A program made the position numbers and the translations under genes. DNA of 40,336 nt from Candidatus Nitrosocaldaceae archaeon. GTDB lineage: Archaea > Thermoproteota > Nitrososphaeria > Nitrososphaerales > Nitrosocaldaceae. The stretch covers positions 1 to 40,336 of the forward strand of contig BPGC01000016.1 in the NCBI GenBank assembly GCA_026002835.1, in the 5' to 3' direction. Under the pieces are notes generated by a model that worked only from the letters and a program-made list of their open reading frames with translations, had not been told where the DNA came from and ran no database searches. Positions 1-11,945 of the stretch are shown in pieces; positions within the stretch are counted from its first letter, which is position 1, and the number at the start of each line of letters is the position of its first letter.

Positions 1-55
1 AATTTTGCTGTATCTACAGTAACTTTTAAGTATTAGATTCATTGTTTATCAAACA

Positions 56-985
56 ATGAGGTTAGCAATAGCAATACTAGCAATTGCAGCATTATCAATA
101 AGCATAAGCAGTGTATATGCACAAGAAGCAAGTGTTAGTATAGCAGAAGGTTCATCTATAGCAGACTGTAGAGAAGACTTTAGTAATGAATGCTATAACC
201 CAGGTATATTAACTATAAGCAAAGGAACTACAGTAACATGGTCTAATGATGATACTACTACCCATACAGTAACAAGTGGTATATCATTCGGTCTAATACA
301 ATTTGATGAGTATAAGGATAAAACACCAGGACCAGATGGATTATTCGATTCTGGAATGATGGCACCAGGAGCAACATTCAGTTATACATTCAATGATGAA
401 GGAGAGTATCTATACTATTGTTCATTACATCCATTCATGGTAGGCAAAGTTATAGTTGAAGCAGCAGCAGAAGAGGTAACAGAAGCAAATGTTATGCAAG
501 GAATGAATATAGATTTAGAGACAGATCTAGCATTACCATTCGATAGAGAGGCTAATGATAGTATAACATTAAAGTTTGTACCAAAGGCTGATGAGATAGT
601 TGGGCATCACTTAGACTATCATGTAGAGATAACTAGAGATGGTGAACAAGTATGGGATCAAGTTTTGCATGATCATGATGGAGTATTAGAATTGATAATA
701 ACACCATCAGAAGGAGTTCCTGAGGTTAGTGGAGGAGAGGCTGGAGAAGGTAATGTATCTACTGCGCCATATACAATATCTGGAGCAATATTCAATGAGA
801 ATGGCCAATATACTATTAAAGTAGAGATAGTTGGTATAGATCATACCCCATTAGATGAACCAACTGCTGAAGATCAATATAGCATAAGCGTTGTACCAGA
901 GTTCCCATTAGCAGCTTTAATACCATTAGTAGTAGGATTTACTGCAGTATTAGCAGCAATGAGAGTAAGAAAGATAACATTCTAA
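56..985 (+). CDS. Secreted cupredoxin (plastocyanin-like) protein with PEFG-CTERM-like tail
   Basis: A 309-residue exported protein. Residues 1-22 form a signal peptide ending ...VYA-QE. Residues 25-134 are a plastocyanin-like domain with a complete type I copper set: H70 and the C122-x2-H125-x2-M128 cluster. Residues 165-278 form a second beta-rich domain rich in His and Asp (HH at 184-185; H205-D-H207-D). The tail has PEFP at 281-284, a hydrophobic helix and a basic end (RVRK), the layout of the thaumarchaeal PEFG-CTERM sorting signal with Pro in place of Gly. Family knowledge: small blue copper proteins are numerous in ammonia oxidisers and act as extracellular electron carriers or copper-binding proteins. 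The redox partner is unknown. No operon partner is evident. Confidence 0.88.
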   Translation: MRLAIAILAIAALSISISSVYAQEASVSIAEGSSIADCREDFSNECYNPGILTISKGTTVTWSNDDTTTHTVTSGISFGLIQFDEYKDKTPGPDGLFDSGMMAPGATFSYTFNDEGEYLYYCSLHPFMVGKVIVEAAAEEVTEANVMQGMNIDLETDLALPFDREANDSITLKFVPKADEIVGHHLDYHVEITRDGEQVWDQVLHDHDGVLELIITPSEGVPEVSGGEAGEGNVSTAPYTISGAIFNENGQYTIKVEIVGIDHTPLDEPTAEDQYSISVVPEFPLAALIPLVVGFTAVLAAMRVRKITF

Positions 986-1036
986 ACCTTATTTTTATCC
1001 AAAGAAATTTATTGCTCAATGCATAACTGCTTTTGA

Positions 1037-1183
1037 ATGGCACTAATCGATGCTATATATCCAGCAGTAACAGTATTATTCGTAATTGGATTAATATTAA
1101 TACTGTTATATGTCAATGAAGAGAGAGAGAAGAAGAGAGCAAAGCTTAGAGAGCGTAGAAGGGGAAGTATTAGAAGCGTTTAG
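1037..1183 (+). CDS. Putative 48-residue single-span membrane protein overlapping the helicase start
   Basis: A short ATG reading frame, unrecognised. Residues 9-25 are a clean hydrophobic helix, followed by a highly charged, Arg/Lys-rich tail, which fits a single-pass protein with a cytoplasmic tail. A TATA-like AATTTATTG lies at about -30 from the ATG, as at other leaderless genes here. The last 74 nt overlap the downstream helicase gene in another frame, so the basic tail may be a by-product of the helicase coding sequence. It is either a real small membrane protein or a chance frame. The helix and promoter favour real; the long overlap argues against. Confidence 0.42.
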   Translation: MALIDAIYPAVTVLFVIGLILILLYVNEEREKKRAKLRERRRGSIRSV

Positions 1184-3806
1184 AAGCATAGGCTATAATA
1201 AATTAACAGATATTCAGAAGAAAGCGTTACATACAATTGTTAGAAGGATAGATACATTACTTATAGCTCCTACTGGTTCTGGTAAGACAGAAGCAGCTAT
1301 AATACCTATCTTTACACTTTTGGATAATAAGAAGAGAGGTATTAAAGCATTATATATAACTCCATTAAGAGCATTGAATAGAGATATCCTAAGAAGGATA
1401 GTATCTTATGGAGAAGCAAAAGGGTTAAGGGTTGCTGTAAGGCATGGCGATACAAGCACTAAAGAGAGAAGAGCTATAGCATCAAATCCTCCAGATGTGC
1501 TTATAACAACTCCAGAATCACTAGCCATAATGCTTGCTAGTGAGAAGATGATTAAAGGATTAAAGAGTATAGAATGGATTGTTATAGATGAGATACATGA
1601 ACTAGTATCAAATGAGCGAGGCTCACATTTATCACTAAGCCTTGAAAGATTAGAAGCGTTAAGTGCTAATAGCATTACTAGAGTTGGATTATCCGCAACA
1701 TTAGGTAACATAAGAGATGCAGCAGATTTTCTAGTTGGAATTAATAAGAGATGCGCTATAATGATAGATAACTCAATTAGAAAGTATGATATAGATGTAA
1801 TCTATAAGGAAGGTACTCTTAATACTATAGCAAAATTCATAGCTGATTATGTTAAGAATTTAGATGGTAATATATTATTATTTACTAATACTAGAGATGA
1901 GGCAGAGTATCTATCAACAGTAATGAAGAATTATACAAATGTGAATGTGGATGTGCATCATGGCTCGTTATCAAGAGTTGTTAGAGAAGAGACGGAAGAG
2001 AAACTTAGAGATGGTAATGCTGGGATAGTAGTAACTACATCATCACTAGAACTGGGTTTAGATATAGGATCAGTTGATACAGTAATCCATTATGGCTCTC
2101 CTAGACAAGTTAGCAAATTGGCACAAAGGATAGGAAGGAGCAAACATAAAGTAGGTTATTCAGCAAAAGGATTGATAATAGTAAATAGCAAGGATGATGA
2201 GTTAGAAGCAAGAGCTATAATCTCTAGACTTAAGAAAGGTTCGATAGAAGAACAATTAATCCATTACTCAGCCTATGATGTTTTAGCACATCATCTAGTA
2301 GGTTTAGCATTGGAGCATGATAAGGTTATGATAGATGATGCATGTGAGATATTAACAAAGGCTTATCCATTCAAAGATATAAGCATAGATGATATTTATC
2401 AATGCTTAGAGTTATTAGATAAGCATAGATTAATTAGATTATATGACGATTATTATAAACGAAGTATAAGAAGTAGGAAGTATTATTTTGAGAATATATC
2501 AACAATACCAGATATTCTAAAGTTTGAGGTAGTAGATGCTATAAGCAATAAGGTCATTGGAACCCTAGATCAAGAGTTTGTAGGAGATTATGGAGAGAAG
2601 GGTAACGTATTTGTATTGAAAGGATCTCAGTGGAGAATATTAGCAGTAGATGATACAAAGTTAAGAGTTACAGTAGAACCTATCAAGGGTGCAGCAATAA
2701 ACGTTCCATACTGGGTAGGCGAGATGATCCCAGTAGATTACAAGACAGCACAATTGGTAGGAAGGTTAAGGAATGATAGCATAAATGGAGTAATACCAAA
2801 CGATCATACTATAGTCATAGAATCTCTTAAACATGAGAATACAATCGTGATACATGCATCATTTGGAAATAAAGTAAATAATACAATTGCATCGTTATTA
2901 TCTACGATAATATCATCAAAGATAGGTTATTTGGTTGAGGCTAGAGCAGATGCATATAGGATAGCATTGACATCTAATGCAAGGATATTTGAGAGACATA
3001 TAATGGATTGCTTGAAAGATGATTATGAGCTAGAACCTATAATAATTGCATCTTTAACAAATACACATAACCTAAATTGGAGAGTTTGGCTAGTAGCAAA
3101 AAGGTTTGGTCTGATAGATAGAAAGGCTGTATATGATAAGAAGAGTGCTAGGCTATTATATGATAGATACTCTAAGACTTTGATAGTTAAAGAAGCTATA
3201 AGGGAATTGTTACATGATAAGTATGATATTACCAATACAAAACATGTATTGGATAAGATTAGAAATAATAGCATAAGATTGGTCTGGTTAGAAGTTGATA
3301 ATTTTTCAGAGTCAGCAAAATCTATAATAGATCATACAAGCAAGTTTGCATCCATGCCAGCAAATATAGAGCAAGGTGTTATAGAACTCGTTAAGGAAAG
3401 GTTAGAGAAAAGTAAGCATAGATTGATATGCATAAGGTGTGCAGAGTGGGAAAGGATAATTGAGAGTAAAGATGCTCCAGATGTATTAAGATGCTCATTA
3501 TGCAAATCTAGGCTTATAACATCAACATATACTAGTGATGATAGGTTAAAAGAGATAATAAGGAAGAGGCTTAAAGGAGTAAAATTAGATGACGAAGAAG
3601 AGAAAGAGTTCATGAGAGCATGGAAGCGAGCCTCATTACTCCATAACTTTGGAAGGAAAGCATTGATAGTATTATCAGGCTATGGTGTGGGAGTAGATAC
3701 AGCTGCTAGAATATTGAGGAATTGTGTAGACGATTCTAATATATACAAGATGATATATGAGGCTGAGAAACAGTATATAACTACAAGAGGATTCTGGAAT
3801 GACTAA
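1110..3806 (+). CDS. lhr: Lhr-type superfamily 2 DEAD/DEAH-box helicase
   Basis: An 898-residue ATP-dependent nucleic-acid helicase. Visible motifs are a Q-motif-like stretch near 30-40, Walker A APTGSGKT (53-60), DEIH (160-163), SATL (195-198) and motif VI QRIGRSKH near 340. The long C-terminal part matches the Lhr family in length. A C774-x2-C777 / C795-x2-C798 pair suggests a zinc site, and a Gly-rich hairpin (SGYGVGVDTAARIL) close to the end resembles a helix-hairpin-helix. Archaeal Lhr proteins remodel replication or repair intermediates; the substrate here is inferred. ATG codons at 1110 and 1116 are the only good starts. The gene overlaps topA by 8 nt, so the two are probably translationally coupled. 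Confidence 0.9.
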   Translation: MSMKRERRREQSLESVEGEVLEAFRSIGYNKLTDIQKKALHTIVRRIDTLLIAPTGSGKTEAAIIPIFTLLDNKKRGIKALYITPLRALNRDILRRIVSYGEAKGLRVAVRHGDTSTKERRAIASNPPDVLITTPESLAIMLASEKMIKGLKSIEWIVIDEIHELVSNERGSHLSLSLERLEALSANSITRVGLSATLGNIRDAADFLVGINKRCAIMIDNSIRKYDIDVIYKEGTLNTIAKFIADYVKNLDGNILLFTNTRDEAEYLSTVMKNYTNVNVDVHHGSLSRVVREETEEKLRDGNAGIVVTTSSLELGLDIGSVDTVIHYGSPRQVSKLAQRIGRSKHKVGYSAKGLIIVNSKDDELEARAIISRLKKGSIEEQLIHYSAYDVLAHHLVGLALEHDKVMIDDACEILTKAYPFKDISIDDIYQCLELLDKHRLIRLYDDYYKRSIRSRKYYFENISTIPDILKFEVVDAISNKVIGTLDQEFVGDYGEKGNVFVLKGSQWRILAVDDTKLRVTVEPIKGAAINVPYWVGEMIPVDYKTAQLVGRLRNDSINGVIPNDHTIVIESLKHENTIVIHASFGNKVNNTIASLLSTIISSKIGYLVEARADAYRIALTSNARIFERHIMDCLKDDYELEPIIIASLTNTHNLNWRVWLVAKRFGLIDRKAVYDKKSARLLYDRYSKTLIVKEAIRELLHDKYDITNTKHVLDKIRNNSIRLVWLEVDNFSESAKSIIDHTSKFASMPANIEQGVIELVKERLEKSKHRLICIRCAEWERIIESKDAPDVLRCSLCKSRLITSTYTSDDRLKEIIRKRLKGVKLDDEEEKEFMRAWKRASLLHNFGRKALIVLSGYGVGVDTAARILRNCVDDSNIYKMIYEAEKQYITTRGFWND

Positions 3807-5502
3807 ATTGGTTATATCTGAAAAGTATAATGCTGCAAAGAGGATAGCATCTGCATTAGGCAAATATCATACAAAGAAGGTTAATGGAATAAGCATATTT
3901 GTAGTTGATGATTATATAATAGCATATGCATCTGGTCACCTCTACAACTTGGCATCTAACAAAAGATCATATCCCATATTCGATCCAACATGGCAGGCTA
4001 GAGATAATGCGTATAAGATGATCAATGCTATAAGAGAGTTAGCAGATAAGGCTGAATACTTTATAAATGCATGCGATCTTGATCAAGAAGGTGAGGTTAT
4101 AGCATACAATATACTAACATTCGCATGTAATGATGCGTATGCAAGATCTTATAGAGCAAAGTTTTCAGCATTAACAAAAGATGAGATCGTAAAAGCATTC
4201 TCCAATCTAGAAGAAAGTTACAAGTTCAAAGGTTTAGCAGATGCTGGTATTACAAGACATACTCTAGATTTCATCTACGGAATAAATCTATCAAGAGCAT
4301 TAATAGATGCTAGTAAAAAGATATTGAGTATAGGTAGAGTTCAAGGACCTACGCTAGCATTCATAATAGATAGAGAGATTGAGATACAGACTCATATTCC
4401 TAAGCCATACTGGCTTATAGATGCATTATTATCTAAAGATGGTAACAAGTTTACTGCAAGATACGAATCTATAATATATAATGAAATGGATGCAAAGAGT
4501 ATAGTAGATAAATGTAAAGATAAAGACGGAGTAGTTAGAGATATTAAAGATGATACTATTTATTTGAAACCTCCTACACCTTTCAATCTATTAGATCTAC
4601 AGAGAGAAGCTTATAACTATTATAGATTATCACCTTCAAAGACTCTAGCAATTGCTGAAAAGTTGTATCTTAACGCTTTAATATCATATCCTAGAACATC
4701 TAGCCAAAGACTTCCAAGGATGAATTATAAGCAGATAATTAAGAGGTTATCTAATATCAGATCGTATTACAATATATCAAGTAAATTGTTAAGTAAAGAT
4801 AGATTGAAACCTAATAATGGCTTGAAAGACGATCCAGCACATCCAGCAATATACCCAACTGGAGAACTTCCAAAGAGATTGGATAAATTAGAGTATAAGG
4901 TTTATGATCTAATAGTAAGAAGATTTCTTGCAACGTTTATGGATCCAGCAGTTATAAGCAAGGTTAAAGCGTTTATAGATATAAATAATTATACATTTAT
5001 CGCTGAAGGAAGTAGTATATTAGAGAGATCATGGCTAAATATTTATGGTTATTATAATGAGAAATCTCTTCCTCCATTAAGGATTAATGATATAGTAATA
5101 AATCTTGGAATAAATTCTAATGAAGAGTTTACGAAACCAAAACCTAGATTTAATTCAAGTAGTTTACTAGTCTTGATGGATAAAGAGAAGATAGGGACAA
5201 AGTCAACAAGAGCTATGATAATAGATACTTTGATAAAACGAGGTTATATAACTAATAGATTTGAACCAACTCAACTAGGATTTACAATATTTGAGGTTAT
5301 AAAAGAGTATATGCCAGATATATTATCTGTAGAACTTACTAGAGAGATGGAAGATAAATTGGAGAAGATAGAAGAAGGCTTGATTAAACCTAGTATGGTT
5401 ATAAGCGATGCTAGTGAAAGATTGATCAAGGTATTGAATAAATTTATAGATAATAAGGAGATAATAGGCATTAAATTACAAACAATTCTTAACAATAGTT
5501 GA
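3799..5502 (+). CDS. topA: DNA topoisomerase IA
   Basis: A 567-residue type IA topoisomerase that relaxes negatively supercoiled DNA by single-strand passage. The N-terminal TOPRIM domain shows the Glu of ISEK (E8) and D93-L-D95-Q-E97-G-E99. The catalytic Tyr is Y297 in SYPRTSS, and a conserved GRVQGPTLA segment precedes it. After the core, the protein ends without the Cys4 zinc ribbons found at the C-terminus of many TopA proteins, so it is a short, core-only form. It starts within the last codons of the Lhr helicase gene. Mesophilic Thaumarchaeota are better known for topoisomerase IB, so a IA enzyme may be a trait of thermophilic or deep lineages (general knowledge, not checked here). Confidence 0.92.
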   Translation: MTKLVISEKYNAAKRIASALGKYHTKKVNGISIFVVDDYIIAYASGHLYNLASNKRSYPIFDPTWQARDNAYKMINAIRELADKAEYFINACDLDQEGEVIAYNILTFACNDAYARSYRAKFSALTKDEIVKAFSNLEESYKFKGLADAGITRHTLDFIYGINLSRALIDASKKILSIGRVQGPTLAFIIDREIEIQTHIPKPYWLIDALLSKDGNKFTARYESIIYNEMDAKSIVDKCKDKDGVVRDIKDDTIYLKPPTPFNLLDLQREAYNYYRLSPSKTLAIAEKLYLNALISYPRTSSQRLPRMNYKQIIKRLSNIRSYYNISSKLLSKDRLKPNNGLKDDPAHPAIYPTGELPKRLDKLEYKVYDLIVRRFLATFMDPAVISKVKAFIDINNYTFIAEGSSILERSWLNIYGYYNEKSLPPLRINDIVINLGINSNEEFTKPKPRFNSSSLLVLMDKEKIGTKSTRAMIIDTLIKRGYITNRFEPTQLGFTIFEVIKEYMPDILSVELTREMEDKLEKIEEGLIKPSMVISDASERLIKVLNKFIDNKEIIGIKLQTILNNS

Positions 5503-5775
5503 TTATCTTAGTTATAAAAATCTTGATATTCTATATAATAAAAATATTCTAACTATTAAGAAGATGAAATATATTGACTAATAAAGCATTTAATATACAT
5601 ACTTAACAAAATTACTAATTGATAATATGACCCATTTAGTCAACTTTTAATAATTAATATGTATAAAAGTAAAGAATTAATAATCTTACTTATAAATAAT
5701 GTTAGTATAATATTCATTGATAAATATTTTGTTCAAATTGAATTTTTATATATTAGAATATAGTAGTGTATTGGG
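5503..5775. other. AT-rich intergenic region upstream of nrdJ
   Basis: About 270 nt without a convincing gene. It holds a spaced inverted repeat (5574-5643) and a TATA-like TTTTTATATATTA at about 5743-5755, some 30 nt before the nrdJ ATG, which is the likely core promoter. I see no tRNA or structured RNA. A cobalamin riboswitch, common for bacterial nrdJ, is not recognisable and would be unexpected in an archaeon. Confidence 0.5.
5574..5643. repeat. Spaced inverted repeat TTGACTAA ... TTAGTCAA upstream of nrdJ
   Basis: TTGACTAA at 5574-5581 is mirrored exactly by TTAGTCAA at 5636-5643, with 54 nt between. It lies 130-200 nt upstream of nrdJ, so it could be a distal operator pair or chance in AT-rich DNA. 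The 10167 regulator promoter was checked for the same word; only a partial match (GTTAGTC near 10074) was seen. Confidence 0.25.
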
Positions 5776-9371
<3,596 letters not shown>

Positions 9372-9378
9372 TTATCTC

Positions 9379-9843
9379 ATGTCTGAAGAACAACTGTTAG
9401 TTAGAAGGATAAAGGATGGCACAGTTATAGATCATATAGATAGTGGTAAAGCACTTATAGTATTAAAAGCATTGAATATAACTGGTAACGAAGGTAATGT
9501 TATAACTATAGCTATGAACGTTCCAAGCGATAAATTGGGCAAGAAGGACATAATCAAGGTTGAGAATAGATTCTTAGAGCCAGAAGAGACTAACAAGCTT
9601 GCATTATTCGCTCCACATGCATCGATAAATATAATATCAAATTATAAAGTTAAGGAGAAGAGGAATGTAGAACTACCAGACAAGTTTATAGATATTATAA
9701 AATGTGTAAATCCTAACTGCATAACTAATAGTGGAGAGAATATCTCAAGCGTTATAGAGGTTATAGATAAACATGAAAGACGGTTGAGATGCAGATACTG
9801 TAGAAGGCTTATTAACGTCTCGGAACTTTTATATCAGATCTGA
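9379..9843 (+). CDS. pyrI: Aspartate carbamoyltransferase regulatory chain
   Basis: A 154-residue regulatory chain. The N-terminal allosteric domain starts RRIKDGTVIDHIDSGKA, the nucleotide-binding signature of PyrI. The C-terminal zinc domain has C109, C114, C138 and C141, which bridge to PyrB. Family knowledge: PyrI confers CTP inhibition and ATP activation on the PyrB trimers. The ATG has a TATA-like element at -28. A small membrane-protein gene follows 8 nt downstream and is probably co-transcribed. Confidence 0.95.
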   Translation: MSEEQLLVRRIKDGTVIDHIDSGKALIVLKALNITGNEGNVITIAMNVPSDKLGKKDIIKVENRFLEPEETNKLALFAPHASINIISNYKVKEKRNVELPDKFIDIIKCVNPNCITNSGENISSVIEVIDKHERRLRCRYCRRLINVSELLYQI

Positions 9844-9851
9844 TCAATAAG

Positions 9852-10076
9852 ATGGATATGTTCAAGAATATAGATCCAGAGTTATTATACAAGATGATAT
9901 ATATCAGTCTATTACTTGCACTAATCTTAGCTCTTCCAGGAGTATTGGTATTACTAGCAATATATTATAGCACTGACAATCTTATACTTGCAGCAGTAAT
10001 AGGTTTCTCTATACATTTTGTAACACTTGCGTTCTCTCCTAGGATAAGCAAGGCATTGATAAAGTTCTTTGGTTAG
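9852..10076 (+). CDS. Small two-span membrane protein, function unknown
   Basis: A 74-residue protein I do not recognise. After an acidic start (MDMFKNIDPELL) there are two hydrophobic helices, about residues 14-38 and 44-62, joined by a short polar turn (YSTDN), with a basic end. It lies 8 nt after pyrI on the same strand and may be its operon partner, although nothing in the sequence links it to pyrimidine synthesis. Confidence 0.7.
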   Translation: MDMFKNIDPELLYKMIYISLLLALILALPGVLVLLAIYYSTDNLILAAVIGFSIHFVTLAFSPRISKALIKFFG

Positions 10077-10132
10077 TCGTTACCCTCTAGTTAATATTAT
10101 TTGCTCTTTAAGTAAAGAATCTTTTATAAACC

Positions 10133-10162
10133 TGCTTTAATCAATAGATGATGCAAGAGGTG
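10133..10162 (+). promoter_or_regulatory. Promoter and Shine-Dalgarno of the HTH-ATP-cone-NrdD-like gene
   Basis: TTTATAAA at 10133-10140 is a good archaeal TATA box. AGGTG at 10158-10162 stands four nt before the ATG at 10167 and is a plausible ribosome site. Having both suggests a short-leader or SD-led mRNA, unlike the many leaderless genes in this window. Confidence 0.45.
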
Positions 10163-10166
10163 TATA

Positions 10167-11945
10167 ATGGAGTTGAGTTATGATTACAAAAATACTAAAT
10201 CAAGTAAGAAGGCAAAGACTATATTCTCTGTATTAGCAAGCGCAAATAGAGTTGATATATTAAAGATCCTTAACTCTAAAGGACCATTAACATATTCAGA
10301 ACTTAAAGAGTATGCTGGCTTCAAGTCTAAGAAAGAGAGTGGAAAGTTTGCTTATCATCTAAGAAAGTTAACAAGACAGTCATTAATAGCATTGAATAGA
10401 GGAGAGAAGAAGTATACCATAACAAATCTAGGTAAACTCGTATTAAATCTAGTTAGACAGATCGAAGAAAGATCTCTAGTTGAAAGCGGGAAGATATACA
10501 TAAGAACTACTAAAAGATTCCAAGAGTTTAATACTCAAAGAGTTATGCAATTATTGATAAGAGATGCTGGAGTATCTCCAGAAATAGCAAATAAGATAGC
10601 AGAAGAAGTAGAATCAAAGATATTCAAATTAAACTTATCATATTTAACTGAACCAATCTTGCTAGAGATAATAAACAATACATTGTTAGAGCATGGCTAT
10701 GAAGAGTATAGAGAGAGGCTTTCTAGAGTAGGCATGGCAGCATCAGAACTATCCAAATTCTTTAGATATAATATCAACGATTTAATGTATAGATTAACAA
10801 ATAGCATATTAGAAGAGTATATGCTCTTCTCATACATCCCTAAAGATATCGCAGATCAGCATATCGAAGGAAATATAAATATTCCAAGTGGTTTAAATGC
10901 TATAACATATGATACTCTCTTCATAGATGTTACTAGCATTGATAATTATAAAGATCCTTATTCATTACTACAGCTATCTAGTTTAATAAAAGAAGCGTCT
11001 AAAGAGGTTGTATTTACTAATATAGAGTTCGATCTTACTAGTGATGAGATAGCAAGATTGTTTGATATATTAACATATAATACAAATGCATTACTATCAT
11101 TTGTAGTTAAAGATGGTAAAGAGAATGTGTTAGAAGGTTATAAACAGTATCTAGATAATAAAGAGATACCTAAGATTGGTTTGATATTAAAACCAGAGGA
11201 TAGCATAGAAGAGATATTAGAGTTAGGCGGTTTGATATCTATTGGTAACGGGGATAGAAGTATTTATGGTGTTAAGAGATATAATAGTATGGAAGCTGTA
11301 GTTCATTCAATATCTATAAACCTTCCAAGATTAGCTTATGAATCAAACAACGATGAGATGTATTTCAGAGCCAAACTAGCTATGATGTTAGATCCAGCAT
11401 TAGAGGCTATAAAGATAAAGCATGAATTCATTGCTAATACTAGAATGTTAAATAAAGATCTCAATGCTATAAGATACTCTATAAACCTAATAGATCCATA
11501 TACAGCAATTAACAAGATACTTGCGTATGAGAATTATCATGAAGTACTAGAGAAAACGATCAATACTGTTAATAACATACTTTCTGAGAAGGAAGATAAT
11601 TTTAGAGTATCTATAATCCATGATAATTGCATATCTAGATTCCTAGTATTAGATCTTGAGAGATATGGTAAGAATAAAAGTATCGAGAGTTATAATGAAG
11701 GTATTATAATAGATGATCTCAATACTATCAAGCATTATGCTAAGATAGATGCATTATTAGATGGTTCGAGTATATTTGTAGATCTAGATGCAACAAACGC
11801 TAGTATAACCGAAGTATCAAGAATGCTGGATCATTTCATCCCAATGATAAAGATCTATGCTTGTAATAAATGTAAGAGGAAAGGTAGATATGATTTCTGT
11901 AAATTATGTAATGCGAATGCTTCTCTATTAAGCATATTTACTTAA
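10167..11945 (+). CDS. Winged-helix / ATP-cone / NrdD-like fusion, probable dNTP-responsive regulator
   Basis: A 592-residue protein with four parts. Residues 15-95 are an ArsR-like winged helix (AYHLRKL recognition region). Residues 108-190 read as an ATP-cone, the allosteric nucleotide domain of reductases and NrdR. Residues 195-560 resemble anaerobic class III reductase NrdD: DQHIEGNINI parallels the NrdD start of the barrel, and SINLPRLA (383-390) is a characteristic NrdD string. Residues 566-581 form a Cys4 zinc site (C566, C569, C578, C581). It lacks the glycyl-radical motif and has essentially no Cys in the barrel, so catalysis is not expected. Inference: a retired reductase fold reused as nucleotide-sensing transcription factor, perhaps for nrdJ 2 kb away. 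Confidence 0.75.
   Translation: MELSYDYKNTKSSKKAKTIFSVLASANRVDILKILNSKGPLTYSELKEYAGFKSKKESGKFAYHLRKLTRQSLIALNRGEKKYTITNLGKLVLNLVRQIEERSLVESGKIYIRTTKRFQEFNTQRVMQLLIRDAGVSPEIANKIAEEVESKIFKLNLSYLTEPILLEIINNTLLEHGYEEYRERLSRVGMAASELSKFFRYNINDLMYRLTNSILEEYMLFSYIPKDIADQHIEGNINIPSGLNAITYDTLFIDVTSIDNYKDPYSLLQLSSLIKEASKEVVFTNIEFDLTSDEIARLFDILTYNTNALLSFVVKDGKENVLEGYKQYLDNKEIPKIGLILKPEDSIEEILELGGLISIGNGDRSIYGVKRYNSMEAVVHSISINLPRLAYESNNDEMYFRAKLAMMLDPALEAIKIKHEFIANTRMLNKDLNAIRYSINLIDPYTAINKILAYENYHEVLEKTINTVNNILSEKEDNFRVSIIHDNCISRFLVLDLERYGKNKSIESYNEGIIIDDLNTIKHYAKIDALLDGSSIFVDLDATNASITEVSRMLDHFIPMIKIYACNKCKRKGRYDFCKLCNANASLLSIFT

Noticed and set aside
1110..5502. Reverse gyrase split into two genes
   Set aside because: The helicase has Lhr-family length and C-terminal features and lacks the reverse gyrase N-terminal zinc finger; only the gene order is similar.
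5503..5775. Cobalamin riboswitch before nrdJ
   Set aside because: No B12-box or GC-rich stem is visible, and such riboswitches are bacterial.
10167..11945. Functional anaerobic ribonucleotide reductase NrdD
   Set aside because: No glycyl-radical motif, no barrel Cys and no NrdG activase nearby; it carries a DNA-binding domain instead.
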